From Branchiostoma floridae (Eukaryota; Chordata; Leptocardii; Amphioxiformes; Branchiostomatidae), in contig NC_049983.1 in the NCBI RefSeq assembly GCF_000003815.2, positions 14,492,212 through 14,556,211 of the forward strand: DNA of 64,000 bases, written 5' to 3'. Numbering within the stretch: the stretch's first letter is position 1; every line of letters begins with the position of its first letter. A model generated the notes under the pieces. It did no database searches, had not been told where the DNA came from, and saw nothing but the letters and a program-made list of their open reading frames with translations. A program made the position numbers and the translations under genes. Shown piece by piece: positions 24,623-36,599 of the stretch.

Positions 24623-25834
24623 AACATGCACAGAACGTGCATTCATCTATGTACATTATAATCTCAGTTTGGCAACTGCAAGTGTGACTTTTGGTTAAGT
24701 ATCACATACAAACCCATAAACCAAATACTAAAAACAGATCACATAGACACCTGCCCATGCTATAAGGTACATACAGGTTAATGATTTTCTTCACCTGGTT
24801 TCACATGCATTAGAATTAAGATTAAACATAACAACTACCATTGAAAGGGAACTTTGTTTTTAAAAAGTAAACAGAAAATAAATGATTGAAGATAGCAGCA
24901 ATTGATGCGATAAAACAAAAGATAACAGCACAAAAACATAAACAAGGAAAGGAAACAAACATGTCATAGCAGCAAATGCAATCTACCCCAAAGTCTCTCC
25001 GACCAGAGTGTTTCAATTAACATAAAGTAGACTAAGTATTCCTTGGTTCTTGTTCGTCAATCCGTTTGAACCGTCTTGGCCAAATCAACATCGAAAAGAA
25101 TTCGTTCAGAGCATCAATGAAAACCTTGAGTGGGATATATATACATGCACGGGGGTTAATAACTGGACTTTGAACGTTATTGCATAGTTGGTAATTTAAT
25201 GGTATACAAATGTCTGACTGTATGTTTTGATAAAACATATTTTAGATGACCCCTAGGCCAAGCTCGCCGAATCGTCCCCATGGTATACGTTGATTGGTCC
25301 ACTGTATATACGGTCCATAACATTGATTGCTCTATGTCCTCGGTCCATTGCCCAACCCGAGCACCGTGCCCTTCGACCCCATGCCGTACCGTCCATCTGA
25401 AAAAGATGATGGCAAATATCATTAGTCCAAAAATCGATCATTCTCAAGACATTCTTATCATGGAAGCTTTGGACTTTAGAACACCCTTCTAATTTATCAT
25501 TTCTGTGGTGCTGGCATGCTGTTCTGAACATTGTAAAGGTGTGTTGATGTAGTCGTACATGTAGTTTGATTATTAGGAAAAATGTCGTCAGTTTCCCCTG
25601 ATCTCTAACTCATACAAGATTCCCATGTCAGTAGAAGAGCTATCTGTAGACTTCACATAGATCGAAAGAAAGAAGACAAACCATGGCATGCCAGAAATCT
25701 AGAAAGGCGCATTTACTATTATTCTCACAAGAGTTTTCTGGTAATTGGCAGTGTTTTTCCTTGCTCTACGTATGAAAAACATGCAACATGCAACATGCAA
25801 TTGTCTGATGGATTTTGTGATTAGAAGTCATTGT

Positions 25835-25840
25835 TTTATT
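25835..25840 (-). terminator. Candidate poly(A) signal of the 26073-28802 gene
   Basis: AATAAA on the minus strand (TTTATT on the plus strand) lies about 233 bp past the stop codon at 26073. No other close candidate was noticed. Confidence 0.4.
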
Positions 25841-26072
25841 GTCGTTGATTCCAGTGAAAAGAAGGACGACTACACCTGTACCCTCCAGGGCCATTCCATC
25901 TAAAAACTAGAAAGTGGCGGCCAGGAAACATTTCGCCTCCCCTTTTGTTCTTAAAACACTGTTTCCTTTCAAGTCCTCGTAAAGTATGTCCTTTCCATTA
26001 TGTTGAGGGGGAATGAGCCTGGCCGCCCCTTGTCAACCTTTTTCAAATGGAATGGTCCTTCGCTTCATGTAC

Positions 26073-28802
26073 CTAGATATACTTATCCATGAGCGTGAAG
26101 GAGTAACAATTGCCACTCCCTCTGTATTGAAACCTCTTGAGTGTATCCTTGCCCCACATCTCGGAATAGTCAACCTTACACTTTGTGGGCTTGGGTCTGT
26201 CCAGTTGCCAGTACTTGAATCCTTCCCGCGCCCTGTCGTTGTAGGTGTTGCGTTGGGCCCATCGTGACGCCGGGCTGGACTTGGCTCGTTGCTGGGACTG
26301 CTGGCGAGCGAAGTAGTCCCCGGGGATGTTACCGTGGAGCTCCTGCACGATCAGGCCGCTGAAGTCCCGAGGAGGTAGTCTGGAGACTTTGCCTTCGCGA
26401 TAGTGGAAGTTGCCGTGGTGGTGTGGGTTTTCTGCCATTGTAAGGGCTGCAAGGAAGTAAGAGTGCGATTAGAACTTCGGTAGCTCAGATTTAATCTCCA
26501 AGCAGATCCAAAGGTAGAAAAAGATAGCATCAAAAGCTGGCAGAGGAGTGAAGCCGGCCAAGGAGTGACCGTCTGAATCCCTTTAGCCCCCATCATATGC
26601 TTGGAGATTTAGAGTTCGGTGACTCTTGGTGTGGCGACGAATTTCTGTGCAGACCCACAAAATGAAAAGGCTACGTCAAGCTTTTTGTGGTCACTTTGGG
26701 TCCACGTTTACCTTCGGATTAACCAGGAACGGAAAGGAACAAAACTAATGCAGTTTTCTGTCGATTTATCACATCAGAGACGATAATCCAGTCATTATAC
26801 GATTGCCTAAGCACGGCAAGTTGTAATTAATGTCTCAAGTTTTAAAGGCAGGTTATCCATGGATACTGTAATGCAGCTATGACATCGGCATGTCGCCTGT
26901 GTGTCACGCCGCTGGCAAACACTAAATGACGTTATTTGGTCAGAGGACAAACAAATTGTCAGATAAGACCTTTCATTCGGAATTTGTCTTATCAGGGCAA
27001 AGGTAGTACCCGTGTGTAATGACGGGTATTGAGTCAATAGCCTGTCCCACACACGGTGGGTATATTGAATGATGAGGCCTCACAAGTGACATGACTGTAC
27101 CGAACCAATAACGTTTCTACACAACAACGCCGTCTGTTGGCAGAAAACATTACTACTCCCAACACATATCGTAAGAAGACGTCCAGGTCCGTTGAAGCCA
27201 AAACACTAAACTGTAAACACACAATCCTAACGTGAATAGCTGGAGTGTTTGTAGGATTAACTACGTGGCTTCGTGAGTTGGCAACCGACTCCGGACTTGG
27301 TAACCCTGTACTGTGCATGTCACCAATCTGTTTTCACATGTTTGGTTGTTCGAACAACACATCCGTCAACTACATACAAATTGACGTGTCCCTCGTCTGG
27401 TCGTGCTTTGTTTGCGGTGTCATTTTCTTTGTTTTGTGATTTTCCAGAATTCTCCACAAGACTAAACGTATAATTCACAGATGATCTAGTCTGCACAACT
27501 GTCAAGCGACAGACAGACCGACTATCCAGAGCAAAGAAACCACAAATAAGAGTCAAATAAGTGAAGTACCCGAGACTACCAAGAGTAATTTCCTGATTTG
27601 GGACGTGCTGTGCGGTAGTTATGTCTACCGCCAGTGTTTTGTCCTAGACATGTAATCCTACATTCATTTTCCAACCCCTTCTCTTGACAAACCCCACAGC
27701 ACGTCTTGACCCCCTCACGTGTTTGCCCAACACTCAAGGTAGAGTCTTAAAGCATATCTTATTCTGTGTGGTGCCGTCTTACCTTTCCTGGGGTCCTTAT
27801 AGTCTATAATGTTCAGCCCTGGCATTGACACGGTGAATGTTGTTGCCTGTAATAAAAACATAACCAAAACATCATGAATTATTATGGGCGGAAAATACAG
27901 TAGTACTGCCAGTATCTATTGGGTCCATCCCGAAGACAGAAAGTAGCTGTGATTGAAGTTATGACAATCGCATTGCAGTGTTTCAACAGTCTATTCATGG
28001 AGCCCATTGTAGCAATAGAGCTTGCCATACATTTTACTCCCGCGCTGGCAATAGACAAGTGGTTTTCCCTGTTGTTTCTATAACGCAACTGAAGTGTGCT
28101 CAACTTAAATGGCTCGGAAACACTCGTTAGCCCTTCACAGTTTGCCAGAACACATGAAAGATCACAAGTAACAAGGAGCAACACAAGCCATAAGTGTGCT
28201 ACGTATCAAATCCACATAGAGCACCCAGTTTGCTACAGGGAGAACACATTTTCATTGTAACCAGCGGGAGGAAAATTAGGGCAACTGAATTCAAAGCGTT
28301 TGTTGGGCAAACAGCTATGACAAAGAGTGAGCCTGGACAGCGTTGGTATTGCCTGTTGTTGGATAAACCAACCGTTTAGCACCATTACTGCTCCAGAGAT
28401 TCTGCACTGAAGGAATTTGACGTGAAAAAAGTCACGCCAGCAGCACGTAACGTTTTAACAATAGACTTTAGCGACTGATTAGTGTAACAAAAGAAATCCT
28501 AACAACAGAGTGAGGGATGGAACAGGTGGGACTACATGTACAGGTGCACTCACGCCCACCTTGTGCTTCATCTTGGACCAGTGGTCAGTATCTCCCCAGG
28601 ACATCATGACTGGACTGTGACGGGACCAGAAGGTCATGCTAGAAAAAACATCAAAAAGAAAACACCAGCCTTAAGATAACTTCGAGTCTAGGAACAATCG
28701 AATGGAAGTAGAAATGGCGATAATGGGGAGTTGAGCAGTGTAAGAAGAGTTTACTTACTTGGACTTGCGAGGTTGAGGTGGTAAGGCGGCTAGATTCGCC
28801 AT
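26073..28802 (-). CDS. Unassigned small aromatic-rich protein, 4 exons, possible axonemal protein
   Basis: Exons in coding order: 28759-28802, 28554-28638, 27783-27846, 26073-26446. Phases fit exactly, giving 188 aa from the ATG at 28802. The N-terminus is MANLAALPPQPRK, followed by a conserved-looking core TFWSRHSPVMMSWGDTDHW, then PPRDFSGLIVQELHGNIPGD, REGFKYWQLDRPKP and a C-terminal GNCYSFTLMDKYI. There is no signal peptide, membrane segment or enzyme motif. It is rich in Trp, Tyr, His, Arg and Gln, like many small microtubule inner proteins of cilia and sperm tails. That role is inference only. Exon 2 offers two in-frame donors 9 nt apart (GTGGGC, then the stronger GTGAGT used here). It is transcribed in the same direction as CNBD2. 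Confidence 0.75.
26492..26611. mobile_element. MITE-like element, copy 2
   Basis: About 120 bp with ends TTAATCTCCAAGCAGATCC and ATATGCTTGGAGATTTA as inverted repeats. The interior (AAGATAGCATCAAAAGCTGG, GAAGCCGGCCAAGG) matches copy 1 at 23322-23459. It sits in the last intron of the unassigned gene, 46 bp upstream of the final exon. Confidence 0.75.
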
Positions 28803-31800
28803 GATGAGATAGAAAACTCGGCCTGTTGACTTTGGTCAAAGTTGAGCGCGACCACTGACAAGATTTGCAACCGAGAAGTTGGATGGTAGCAACCAGAGCG
28901 TGAATGGACGCGGCGTGCGCGGCGCAGCCTGGACCCGGCTCAGGCCCGGTTACCAACAACAAAAAAGTCGTCTGATTCATCAGGTTTCCCCTCGAGCTCG
29001 TGTCACCGTGTGTATACTTAGGGGCGATCCAATGTTGGCGAAGGGGAGTTAGGATATATCCATTTTCTGACTTACTCTTCCAAGCAAATTGGTAAAGAAA
29101 GACAGATTTATTCAATAAAAAAGATCACAAACTGTTCGACAAAATTCCCGCATTTTTCAATAACATTGGAAACTTTCAGACAACCCCACTAAACTGAACG
29201 GTCTTTCCCTGCACACCAAACACCGCACGCTTTGTGTGATAAGTAGATGCCTGTGATAGGTTTTCGTTGACCCATTGTTGGGTTTACTCAAAGGGACAAC
29301 CTATGAATAGGCAGACCAATAAAAGAAGACTAAAACAAAGAGCGTGTGTAGAAGGGGTGTGACATTCCGTCAGTCCCCAAGCGAACAGACAGGTAGAGCT
29401 CCAAATCACCCAATCCCTTCAGGCGTGTTGTAGATTATATCTTTCTCGAAAAGATAAAAGTGGTCGCGCATTTCCCTCTTATGATTCTTATATCGTGATC
29501 AGATTTTTCTTCTCGCTTCTTTTATGAGCGAGAAAGACGTTAGGTAAAGACAACAGTAGGATAATGATTACAAATTTCGACCATGTTGTAACGCTAGACA
29601 TGTAAGTAGACCATTAAATGCTTCACTCTGACAATTGAGGTTATTGCTATTCTGGCTGACTCATGAACAAACGTGCAAACTAAACTTTATATTTTACCGT
29701 TCGATCAGTCAACTTCAAGGGTTCGTCTCATTCCCAATCAGTCCAAAAGATCAAGGAAGTAAGCAGACAGACTAGTTAATGAAGCCTATTGACAACATAA
29801 AGCGCTTCGGACGAGTGTGTGAAGAGCCCACTTGTTCTATTGAGTGTGGAGGGCAACATCAATTATCGCCATTTGATTTGTGTATCGATAAGGCACTCTG
29901 AGAGCAGTTTCTCTCAGTGCGCAGTTTCTCTCAGTGCGCAACTGTAGGCTGACCTTCCACGGCGTCAGGTCATCACCATGGTAACCCAGACGATAAGTCA
30001 ATGCGTCGGGTTACTTTGAGTCTGTTCACAAGTGTCGGAGTGGAGAAAGCGTTTTTCTTCAAGTCAACATGAATATAACGTTATTTCTTGCAGCCTTCAA
30101 GAAGGTCAAAACTAATTCACGAAACTAAATGATCACACCGCTGTCAGGGATCAATTGAAACAAAATACTGCAACAATAATTACGTACCCCAAGCATAGTA
30201 TTTACTAAACATTAACTCTCTATATAGCTAACTACAACATTGTACAACCCAGAAGAAAGAATACATGGCAGAGGTAAATGGTACAAACCTAGTGCAACGT
30301 GAGCTTGTGGAAGAACAAAGCAGAACTCCTTGGGTAGACGCACACAAATGCTTGTTATTACTCTGTAAACTATCTTCAAAGGTTCTGAGGACCTGCGCAC
30401 GATTGTAAGTCATTGACAGCAAATCTTTGGTGTAACATCAAAACATGGTACTTGTAAGATTATGAGATTATGAAAATTCTAATGACAACCATTATTTGGG
30501 GTGATCTAATGAAAAATCTAATGAAAAATCTAATGACACCAATATGTGGAATGAATTGAAATAACATGTCGCAAGAGGATACCTTTGTTCGTAACTTCCA
30601 TGTAATCCTTTTGGAATAACAATAATAGCCATACAGCAAAAAACATCCCAAGCGGATGTAAGTAGATTTCGTGTGACCGGTTGTAATTATAGACAAGATA
30701 AGACAACCCACTTTTACCCGCATAATAATCCTGACGTTTTTTTCGCAGAGAGACAGTAGAGGACATATACTAGTACTTGTGTTCATTGTTCGGCCATTCC
30801 TTCTTTTACTGGTCTTACCCGAAATATACCCTTTAGTTGGATTAACTCTCCACATTAATAATTTATTTCAAAATTTTCGATCACAGAGATAGCCAAAAAG
30901 TCTTCAGATCACTCAAGAATTCAACGACCTATTGAGCTTTTTGTCATGCCGACAAAGAAAGCGTGATTGATTTCTAAACTTCTTTCTCTGTGGCCTGATT
31001 ATAAAATCTTGTACAAACATTTTCTCATGTGCCAGACATTCTTATCGATTCTCCTGAAGACGGGCCCCACACAAAAATTCTCTGGTGTAGCTTGTCTACA
31101 CATTTTCACAACAAAGGAAAGAACCTGAATGAAACCACCAGCTAAGTGCCAAATGAATGGCACGAGTATTGCAAATATTTCTCTTATTCCAGATACATAT
31201 TAAGTATTGTGTTATTGTGTTAATCAAATATCATATTTGTACCGTAGTGACTGGTAAATTTTGTTAGAATTGGGCCCGAATTGAAAATTACTGTGCCCCA
31301 TGGGATATAGAGTTGACAACAGTTTTAGTAAAAACACACACGATAAGATGCCATGCGTTACACTGGCGATCCCCTGAGAACACGCGGATCCGTAAAATTA
31401 ACCTATCTAACAATCGGCGTACTCATTCAAAGAGAATCATACACTACATTACCTGCAGCATTCCCAGCGCCCGCCATTTGAACCATCCTAAGATGTTTCA
31501 CGTGATACAATAATGTGACACATGCAGGCATACGGGTTTCTCCGGTAGTAACCGCACCCAAGCGTATCCAAACATAACAGCACAATATGGATCCAGGTGC
31601 TATATACGTTTGGTGACGGCAGGTGAACGAAGTATGTCGTCTTCTGAGTTAAATCAAATTAACATCAAACTCAGAGAAGCCACGAAGATCATCGGTTATA
31701 ACGTTACATTGTAGAACAATACAAGTCCTGAGTAGTGACAATGTTGCTGCAATACTATAGAGTTAATCTGTCCGTCTTTCATTCTTTCTATACTTCTCTT

Positions 31801-32303
31801 TTACTTCTTAAGAAAACTAGTATTTTTTTACAAAATAATCATATCCTTTTAAACTGGCAGTAGTAGTGAGACTATGGAGAAGATCCTGTATCAAAGCACG
31901 AGGGTTCATAACCGGTTACAAAGTTGTAACCGTTGAGAAGTAATAAGTAAACGACATATCATTTCATCTTCCTGACCATCGTTCTTATGGTCTGAAAAGT
32001 TTGAAATAATAATATTAGAAATGGTTATTATTATAATCAGCATCACAAGCCATCCCCGTATCATTAACTCTCTTAGACTGTAGATTCTGAATGTTTCATT
32101 ATTGATTTTCAGCCTAAAAACTTATAGATATACATGATTGTTTTAACTGGCCTCGTAGAGGAACTTTTGATTTCTGTTGACGACTCCCCTTAGATTGCAT
32201 TCAATCTGTAAAGTCGAATAAATAAAATGTGTGTAGCTAAATGTTTTCATAAACACGCTAGGCTTGACTGTGTGATTCACAACATAATTTAATAACGGTG
32301 TTC
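28803..32303. other. Intergenic region upstream of the unassigned gene
   Basis: About 3.5 kb with no supported gene. The first few hundred bases should hold the promoter and 5' UTR of the unassigned gene. An X-box-like ATCACCATGGTAAC lies at 29972-29985. A duplicated 18-mer (TTTCTCTCAGTGCGCAG) is at about 29909-29941, and an AATCTAATGAAA triplication near 30470-30530. Confidence 0.5.
29972..29985. promoter_or_regulatory. X-box-like motif
   Basis: ATCACC-AT-GGTAAC fits RYYNYY-N2-RRNRAC. It is about 1.17 kb upstream of the unassigned gene's ATG, farther than usual for a functional X-box unless a 5' UTR intron exists. Confidence 0.3.
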
Positions 32304-32309
32304 TTTATT
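32304..32309 (-). terminator. Poly(A) signal of the secreted-protein gene
   Basis: AATAAA on the minus strand, about 106 bp past the stop codon at 32415. Spacing is suitable for a short 3' UTR. Confidence 0.6.
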
Positions 32310-32414
32310 TCCGCTGTTCATCATGGCTCGCTGTTGATGTGACCATTTGGTGGAGTTCCCCCGGTTTTATCTGTAGTTCGACATGACTAACGCTAGGTGG
32401 TGCGAGGTAACGAC

Positions 32415-35400
32415 TTAGGCACCGGTGTTGAAGGTGCTGTCGAAGTGGTTCTGGATGGAGTCGACGATGGTCTGAGCGTCATCGATGTAAGGCTGAGCCA
32501 CACCAAGGATCTGGTCTGTGGGCAAAAAAGTGACGTTACAGTAATAGGGACGACTCTTTGTTACAGAACAGTAGCTTAGCCTAGTTATTTTGAGTTGAAA
32601 CTACCGTGAGTTACGCATTACGTTAGAAATAGTTAGTACAGTTTTATTATCATGTTCTTGTTGTGTCCAAAGCATTAGATATTTCACCGTTACATCTTGT
32701 TGTGACATGTGTTCAACACTCGTCAAACGTATACATCCAGGTACATGTATATACAATAAGGGCAAAACTTGAAACAGATTAGGAAAAAACGGTAGCTTTT
32801 AGCAAGCTCGTTCTTTCTAGCATTTTCCACTGTTTCGCTTCTATAGGAAATAATAATACTATAGATCTATATGTTCTTCCCCAATACGCCAGAACAGGGT
32901 ACGTACCATAGGTCTGCTGCAGAGAGGTCGACACGTTGTTGACCAGCTGGGTGCCGTGGTCCAGGATGGCGGCGCCGGTGGCGGTGGCGGCATCAACCAG
33001 CTGCAAACAAAACGGATGTCATGAATCAGTGTCAACGTAACATGCACTTGAGGATACATAGTGCAAAGGTGTAGTCTAGAAAATGGAACATTGTTGAGTG
33101 AGCGTTAGGCACAGGTCAATGGGGCTGTCAATGGAGCAATCATACTCGGTAACTCAACGGCAAACAACATTTAGCATGTTTACTTCGTTTGTACTGTGTT
33201 ATATATCTTTGCTAGCTCCATATATGGTCCAAATTACACTCAGAACAATGAAGCGATGGTAGAGGAGTGGCAGAGGTCATGAGACGTCAGTTTATCTCAC
33301 GTCCGTTGAGGCTTAGCTAGGCAACAACTTCCTAATACCTCCAGTGTAAGATACAATGAGATACTGAAATAAATCCATGATAATTTGTTACCACGCTGGA
33401 AAATTGGACTCGATTGTAGCCCATGGAAGGGTGCAGACTTGATGTCAGGCAGCGTGTTTTTTGTGTTAAGGGAAAGGAAAGACAGATAACTTACAGTGTT
33501 GAAGGCAGTCTGGGCCTGCTGGATGGCGGGGGCGAACAGGTCAGAGGCAGCGGCGGTCAGATCATCGAAGAACCCGCGGGCACGTGCCTGGAACAGGGAT
33601 TACATACTAGTAGCATGTAAAAAGCAGTACTTTTATCAGAGACCATAGATGGATACTACTTTCCCGCGCAAGGCACTGTACCGCGCAAGGCACTCTACCG
33701 CGCAAGGCAATTCCCTGAGAGTCAATGGTATTCATATTTTTTCCCATGCATGATTGCCCCCCCCCCCAAAAAAATAGATACAAATTTCTTAATGATTTTT
33801 TCCCTTTTTACACGACAGGAGTATAAAACCCTGGCATTACCCTGAAATCTGTTCACTCACCATCTTCTGGACAGCCTGGGTCATCTTGTACTTCATCTCC
33901 CTGGCGCGCTTGTTGATAGCGAACTTGCTCTTGGCGCCGTTCACCATGACCTTACCACCTACGGACAGGATGGCAGAGAGGAGGTGTCAAAATAGTTTTT
34001 TTTTGGTCCAAAAATTCCTGTTACATAAAGGGGTCATGCGCGTTGTTTTTCAATCGCAAAATGTACACCGGACAACCATCGAATGAAAGGTTTCACATAC
34101 GAATCTGTGTCTTCAATCAAAGGCACCACTGTATACCTTGATCTAATCCCAAAGAAGATGTGAGGGGCGACTTGTTTTACAAGTATTTATTGAACGATTT
34201 GACAGTCTTCAAACACAAAAGGCTGACTGAGGAATGAGTTGGAGACAAACATCGCATGGTATTCGGATAATGCAGGACATGACTTACGAGTGCCGGTGGT
34301 GGTTCCGCCGAGGCCGTTGATGAGGCCGGAGAGCTGTCCCTGCACGGTCTGGGTCACGCCATCAACCGCCTGCTGCACGGCTTCGGTCAGCCCGTTGAAG
34401 CCATCCTGGATGATCTGGCCAAGCTGTTGTGGGGAGAAGGTAGAGTGGGTGCTATTAAAGGCTGCCATATCAAAGGTTTAAGCGCAAAGCCGGGGCCCAG
34501 TCTCGCTGACAACCCGTAGTCTGAAGAGAGTACATGGATAGCTTGCATCAGCTCTTCATGGTTAGTGCGGGTGACGCTCCTGAGCATACAGTCTTTCAAA
34601 TCTGCATGGTCATTGATTTGAAATGCAATAGTTTTGCCGTCTCATAATAGCATATGCTGCCAAAGAAGTTGCTGATACTCATTCGCCTAAAGCCGACGAA
34701 AAAGATTGCAAATATACTACATTTCGCTTCTGACAAGATGCAAAAAGGATGGAAAAAAGAAAACTCTCTCTAACACTTAGACAAGCCTGTGATGTGAGAG
34801 GAAGGAAGGCATCGCGAGACAAACTTACCTCAGTCAGCAGCTGCCTCTTCCTCTTGCCGGAGACGAGGTCGGTCAGCGCTTGTCCCGCACTTTGTACCGC
34901 TTCTCCCACTAACTGTTGGGCGGCCTGGCCCAGGACGGGGACGTAGGTGTCAACAAGTTCTGAAACAGTACGTTACAGTCTCTTAGTAATAAACAAATGA
35001 AACACAAGCGATTTCCATGCAATTCTTACTAGATGTTGACGAAAGTTTCAATGATTTAGCCTCCACCAGGCCTTCATACGGGGGTCCGGGGATCAGAGAA
35101 TTCGGCAAAAAATCGGTCAGTCCACGTTTAGGTTCATGTTTCCCCTCCCGAGGACCGACCAACCTACTCCTCGGTAGCAAACCTCCCCTGGCAAATTATT
35201 CTCCCTATAATGGCCAGCGTAGATAGACTAACAATGATTAGAGGAGGGATCCTATCACTATCCGTGGGATTTTAGCAATATCCTCCAGTGTGTCATTTAA
35301 TTTGACGAGAGGAATGAAACAGACGGCATCTAGCATTGTCGGGTACTGAGTGGGTTACCTTGGGCGGCGGTCTGGGCGGTCTCGACGATGGGGTCCAGGA

Positions 35401-35494
35401 GGTTGGTCTGGACGCCGTCCCACAGGTCGCTCCAGAAGTCGGCCTGAGCGCCGGCCAGCAGGGCCAGGAACAGCACAGCGGTACCAGTCTTCAT
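32415..35494 (-). CDS. Secreted amphipathic helical protein, family not recognised
   Basis: Seven coding exons: 35359-35494, 34829-34959, 34288-34423, 33861-33958, 33495-33587, 32907-33000, 32415-32515. Phases fit, giving 262 aa. Residues 1-18 (MKTGTAVLFLALLAGAQA) are a clean signal peptide. The rest is Ala/Gln/Val/Thr-rich and predicted helical, with amphipathic stretches such as GLTEAVQQAVDGVTQTVQGQ and LFAPAIQQAQTAFN, reminiscent of exchangeable apolipoproteins or surfactant-like proteins. No cysteine was noted. A tetrabasic GKRKRQ site is at 80-85, a basic segment NGAKSKFAINKRAR near 141-154, and one N-glycosylation sequon at N220. Third codon positions are overwhelmingly C/G, unlike neighbouring genes, which suggests high expression. 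The acceptor lies directly before the ATG, so the 5' UTR is in a separate upstream exon (about 36509-36553). Confidence 0.85.
33664..33709. repeat. 17-bp x3 tandem repeat
   Basis: Three copies of CCGCGCAAGGCACTCTA-like units (the third is partial) in an intron of the secreted-protein gene. Confidence 0.9.
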
Positions 35495-36508
35495 CTACAG
35501 GTAAACGAGAAACATTCTTAGTCAACTGCAACATGACGATAGCTGTAGCACAACTCTGCAACAGGTTGCAAGTTTGCATGAGACTGCTACAGACTGCAAC
35601 AGCAAGCGATAAGAAGCCTACTTTTGACGTCCGTACTGAGCTACTTTTTGTCGATGCTCCGGTCGCTAGTAATACCATCATGCATGACCGTCTCTGCTAT
35701 CAAGTAAGACAAACTAAAGGTGGGGTCACACATGCGTATATCTTAAAGTCCGTTTGAGGTGCGTATGAAGCTCTTAGTCTCTTCCAGGCTCCACAGGTCG
35801 CGGGAAAAATAGTACAAATTGGACAAATATAGATACATAACATGCCAGATGAGTTAGCTGACCGAGAAGTATGGTTAGCGACCCAGCTAACACGCCTGAC
35901 ATGTTACCTGTTTACGTTTGTCCAATTTCTATCATTTTTCCAACGACCTGTGAGGCCTGGTGGAGGCAAATACTTCGATGCGCGCCTCATACGGACTTAA
36001 ATATATACGCACGTGTGACCCCACCTTAAGAGAGCGGAATTCGAATTGAGGGGTCGTCCTTTTGGGATTACTGTATATCCTCAAACTTTGTAAAAGGAAC
36101 ATCGCATGCTGTACTCCTCACTTTGTCAGAAAAATCAGTGAGCTAAGTGTTTTCATGAACATAATCATTTTTTCTAGAAAGGTTTCAGTTAAGTGCAATT
36201 CTGTTACATCACTCTGACCAGCCGTCACAAAGTCCTGAGAATCCATCATTCCAAGATTTAGTACCTTAAGAATTTTGAAAAACAAAACACAAACTAACAT
36301 GTTAAAAAGTTACACACGGATTTCAAACTGAGCACGATCTGTAAATTCTTTCCCCTCGGAGAGGTGACGTTGAAAAAATATTCTGCAATAATTTGAAAAC
36401 GTTGCAGAACACTAGCGGCATTTCTACTTGCCATCGAACCTATGGCTTCTTCTTACGCATTTACAAGGAGTAGAAAAAGCGCAAAACTGAGACAGAAACG
36501 GAACTTAC

Positions 36509-36553
36509 CTTTTTGGTGATTTTCTTGACTCTTTGTACGATAGTCAGGAATGT
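36509..36553 (-). other. 5' UTR exon of the secreted-protein gene
   Basis: A strong donor (CCAAAAAG followed by GTAAGT, minus strand) ends a short leader that begins about 25-30 bp below a TATA box. It pairs with the acceptor directly before the ATG at 35494. The transcription start is estimated, not observed. Confidence 0.6.
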
Positions 36554-36578
36554 GGATGATTGCCTGTGGCGACGAGAC

Positions 36579-36584
36579 TTTATA
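36579..36584 (-). promoter_or_regulatory. TATA box of the secreted-protein gene
   Basis: GGTATAAAG on the minus strand, in a GC-rich context, correctly spaced from the leader exon. The other genes of the window show no such box, which fits a regulated, highly transcribed gene. Confidence 0.65.
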
Positions 36585-36599
36585 CCTGCCCCTGAGAAC

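Larger units (their letters stand above)
22370..26072. other. Intergenic region between CNBD2 and the next gene
   Basis: About 3.7 kb with no convincing gene. It holds a MITE copy (23322-23459), a short tetranucleotide run (24600-24622) and, near its right end, the likely poly(A) signal of the neighbouring minus-strand gene. Scattered small ORFs have no family resemblance. Confidence 0.6.

Noticed and set aside
28651-29115. 154-codon minus-strand ORF
   Set aside because: It overlaps exon 1 and the promoter region of the unassigned gene in another frame. The spliced 188-aa model explains the region better.
33757-33776. C-run followed by A-run in the secreted-protein intron, and the G-run at about 39237
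   Set aside because: Simple homopolymer tracts with no further structure.
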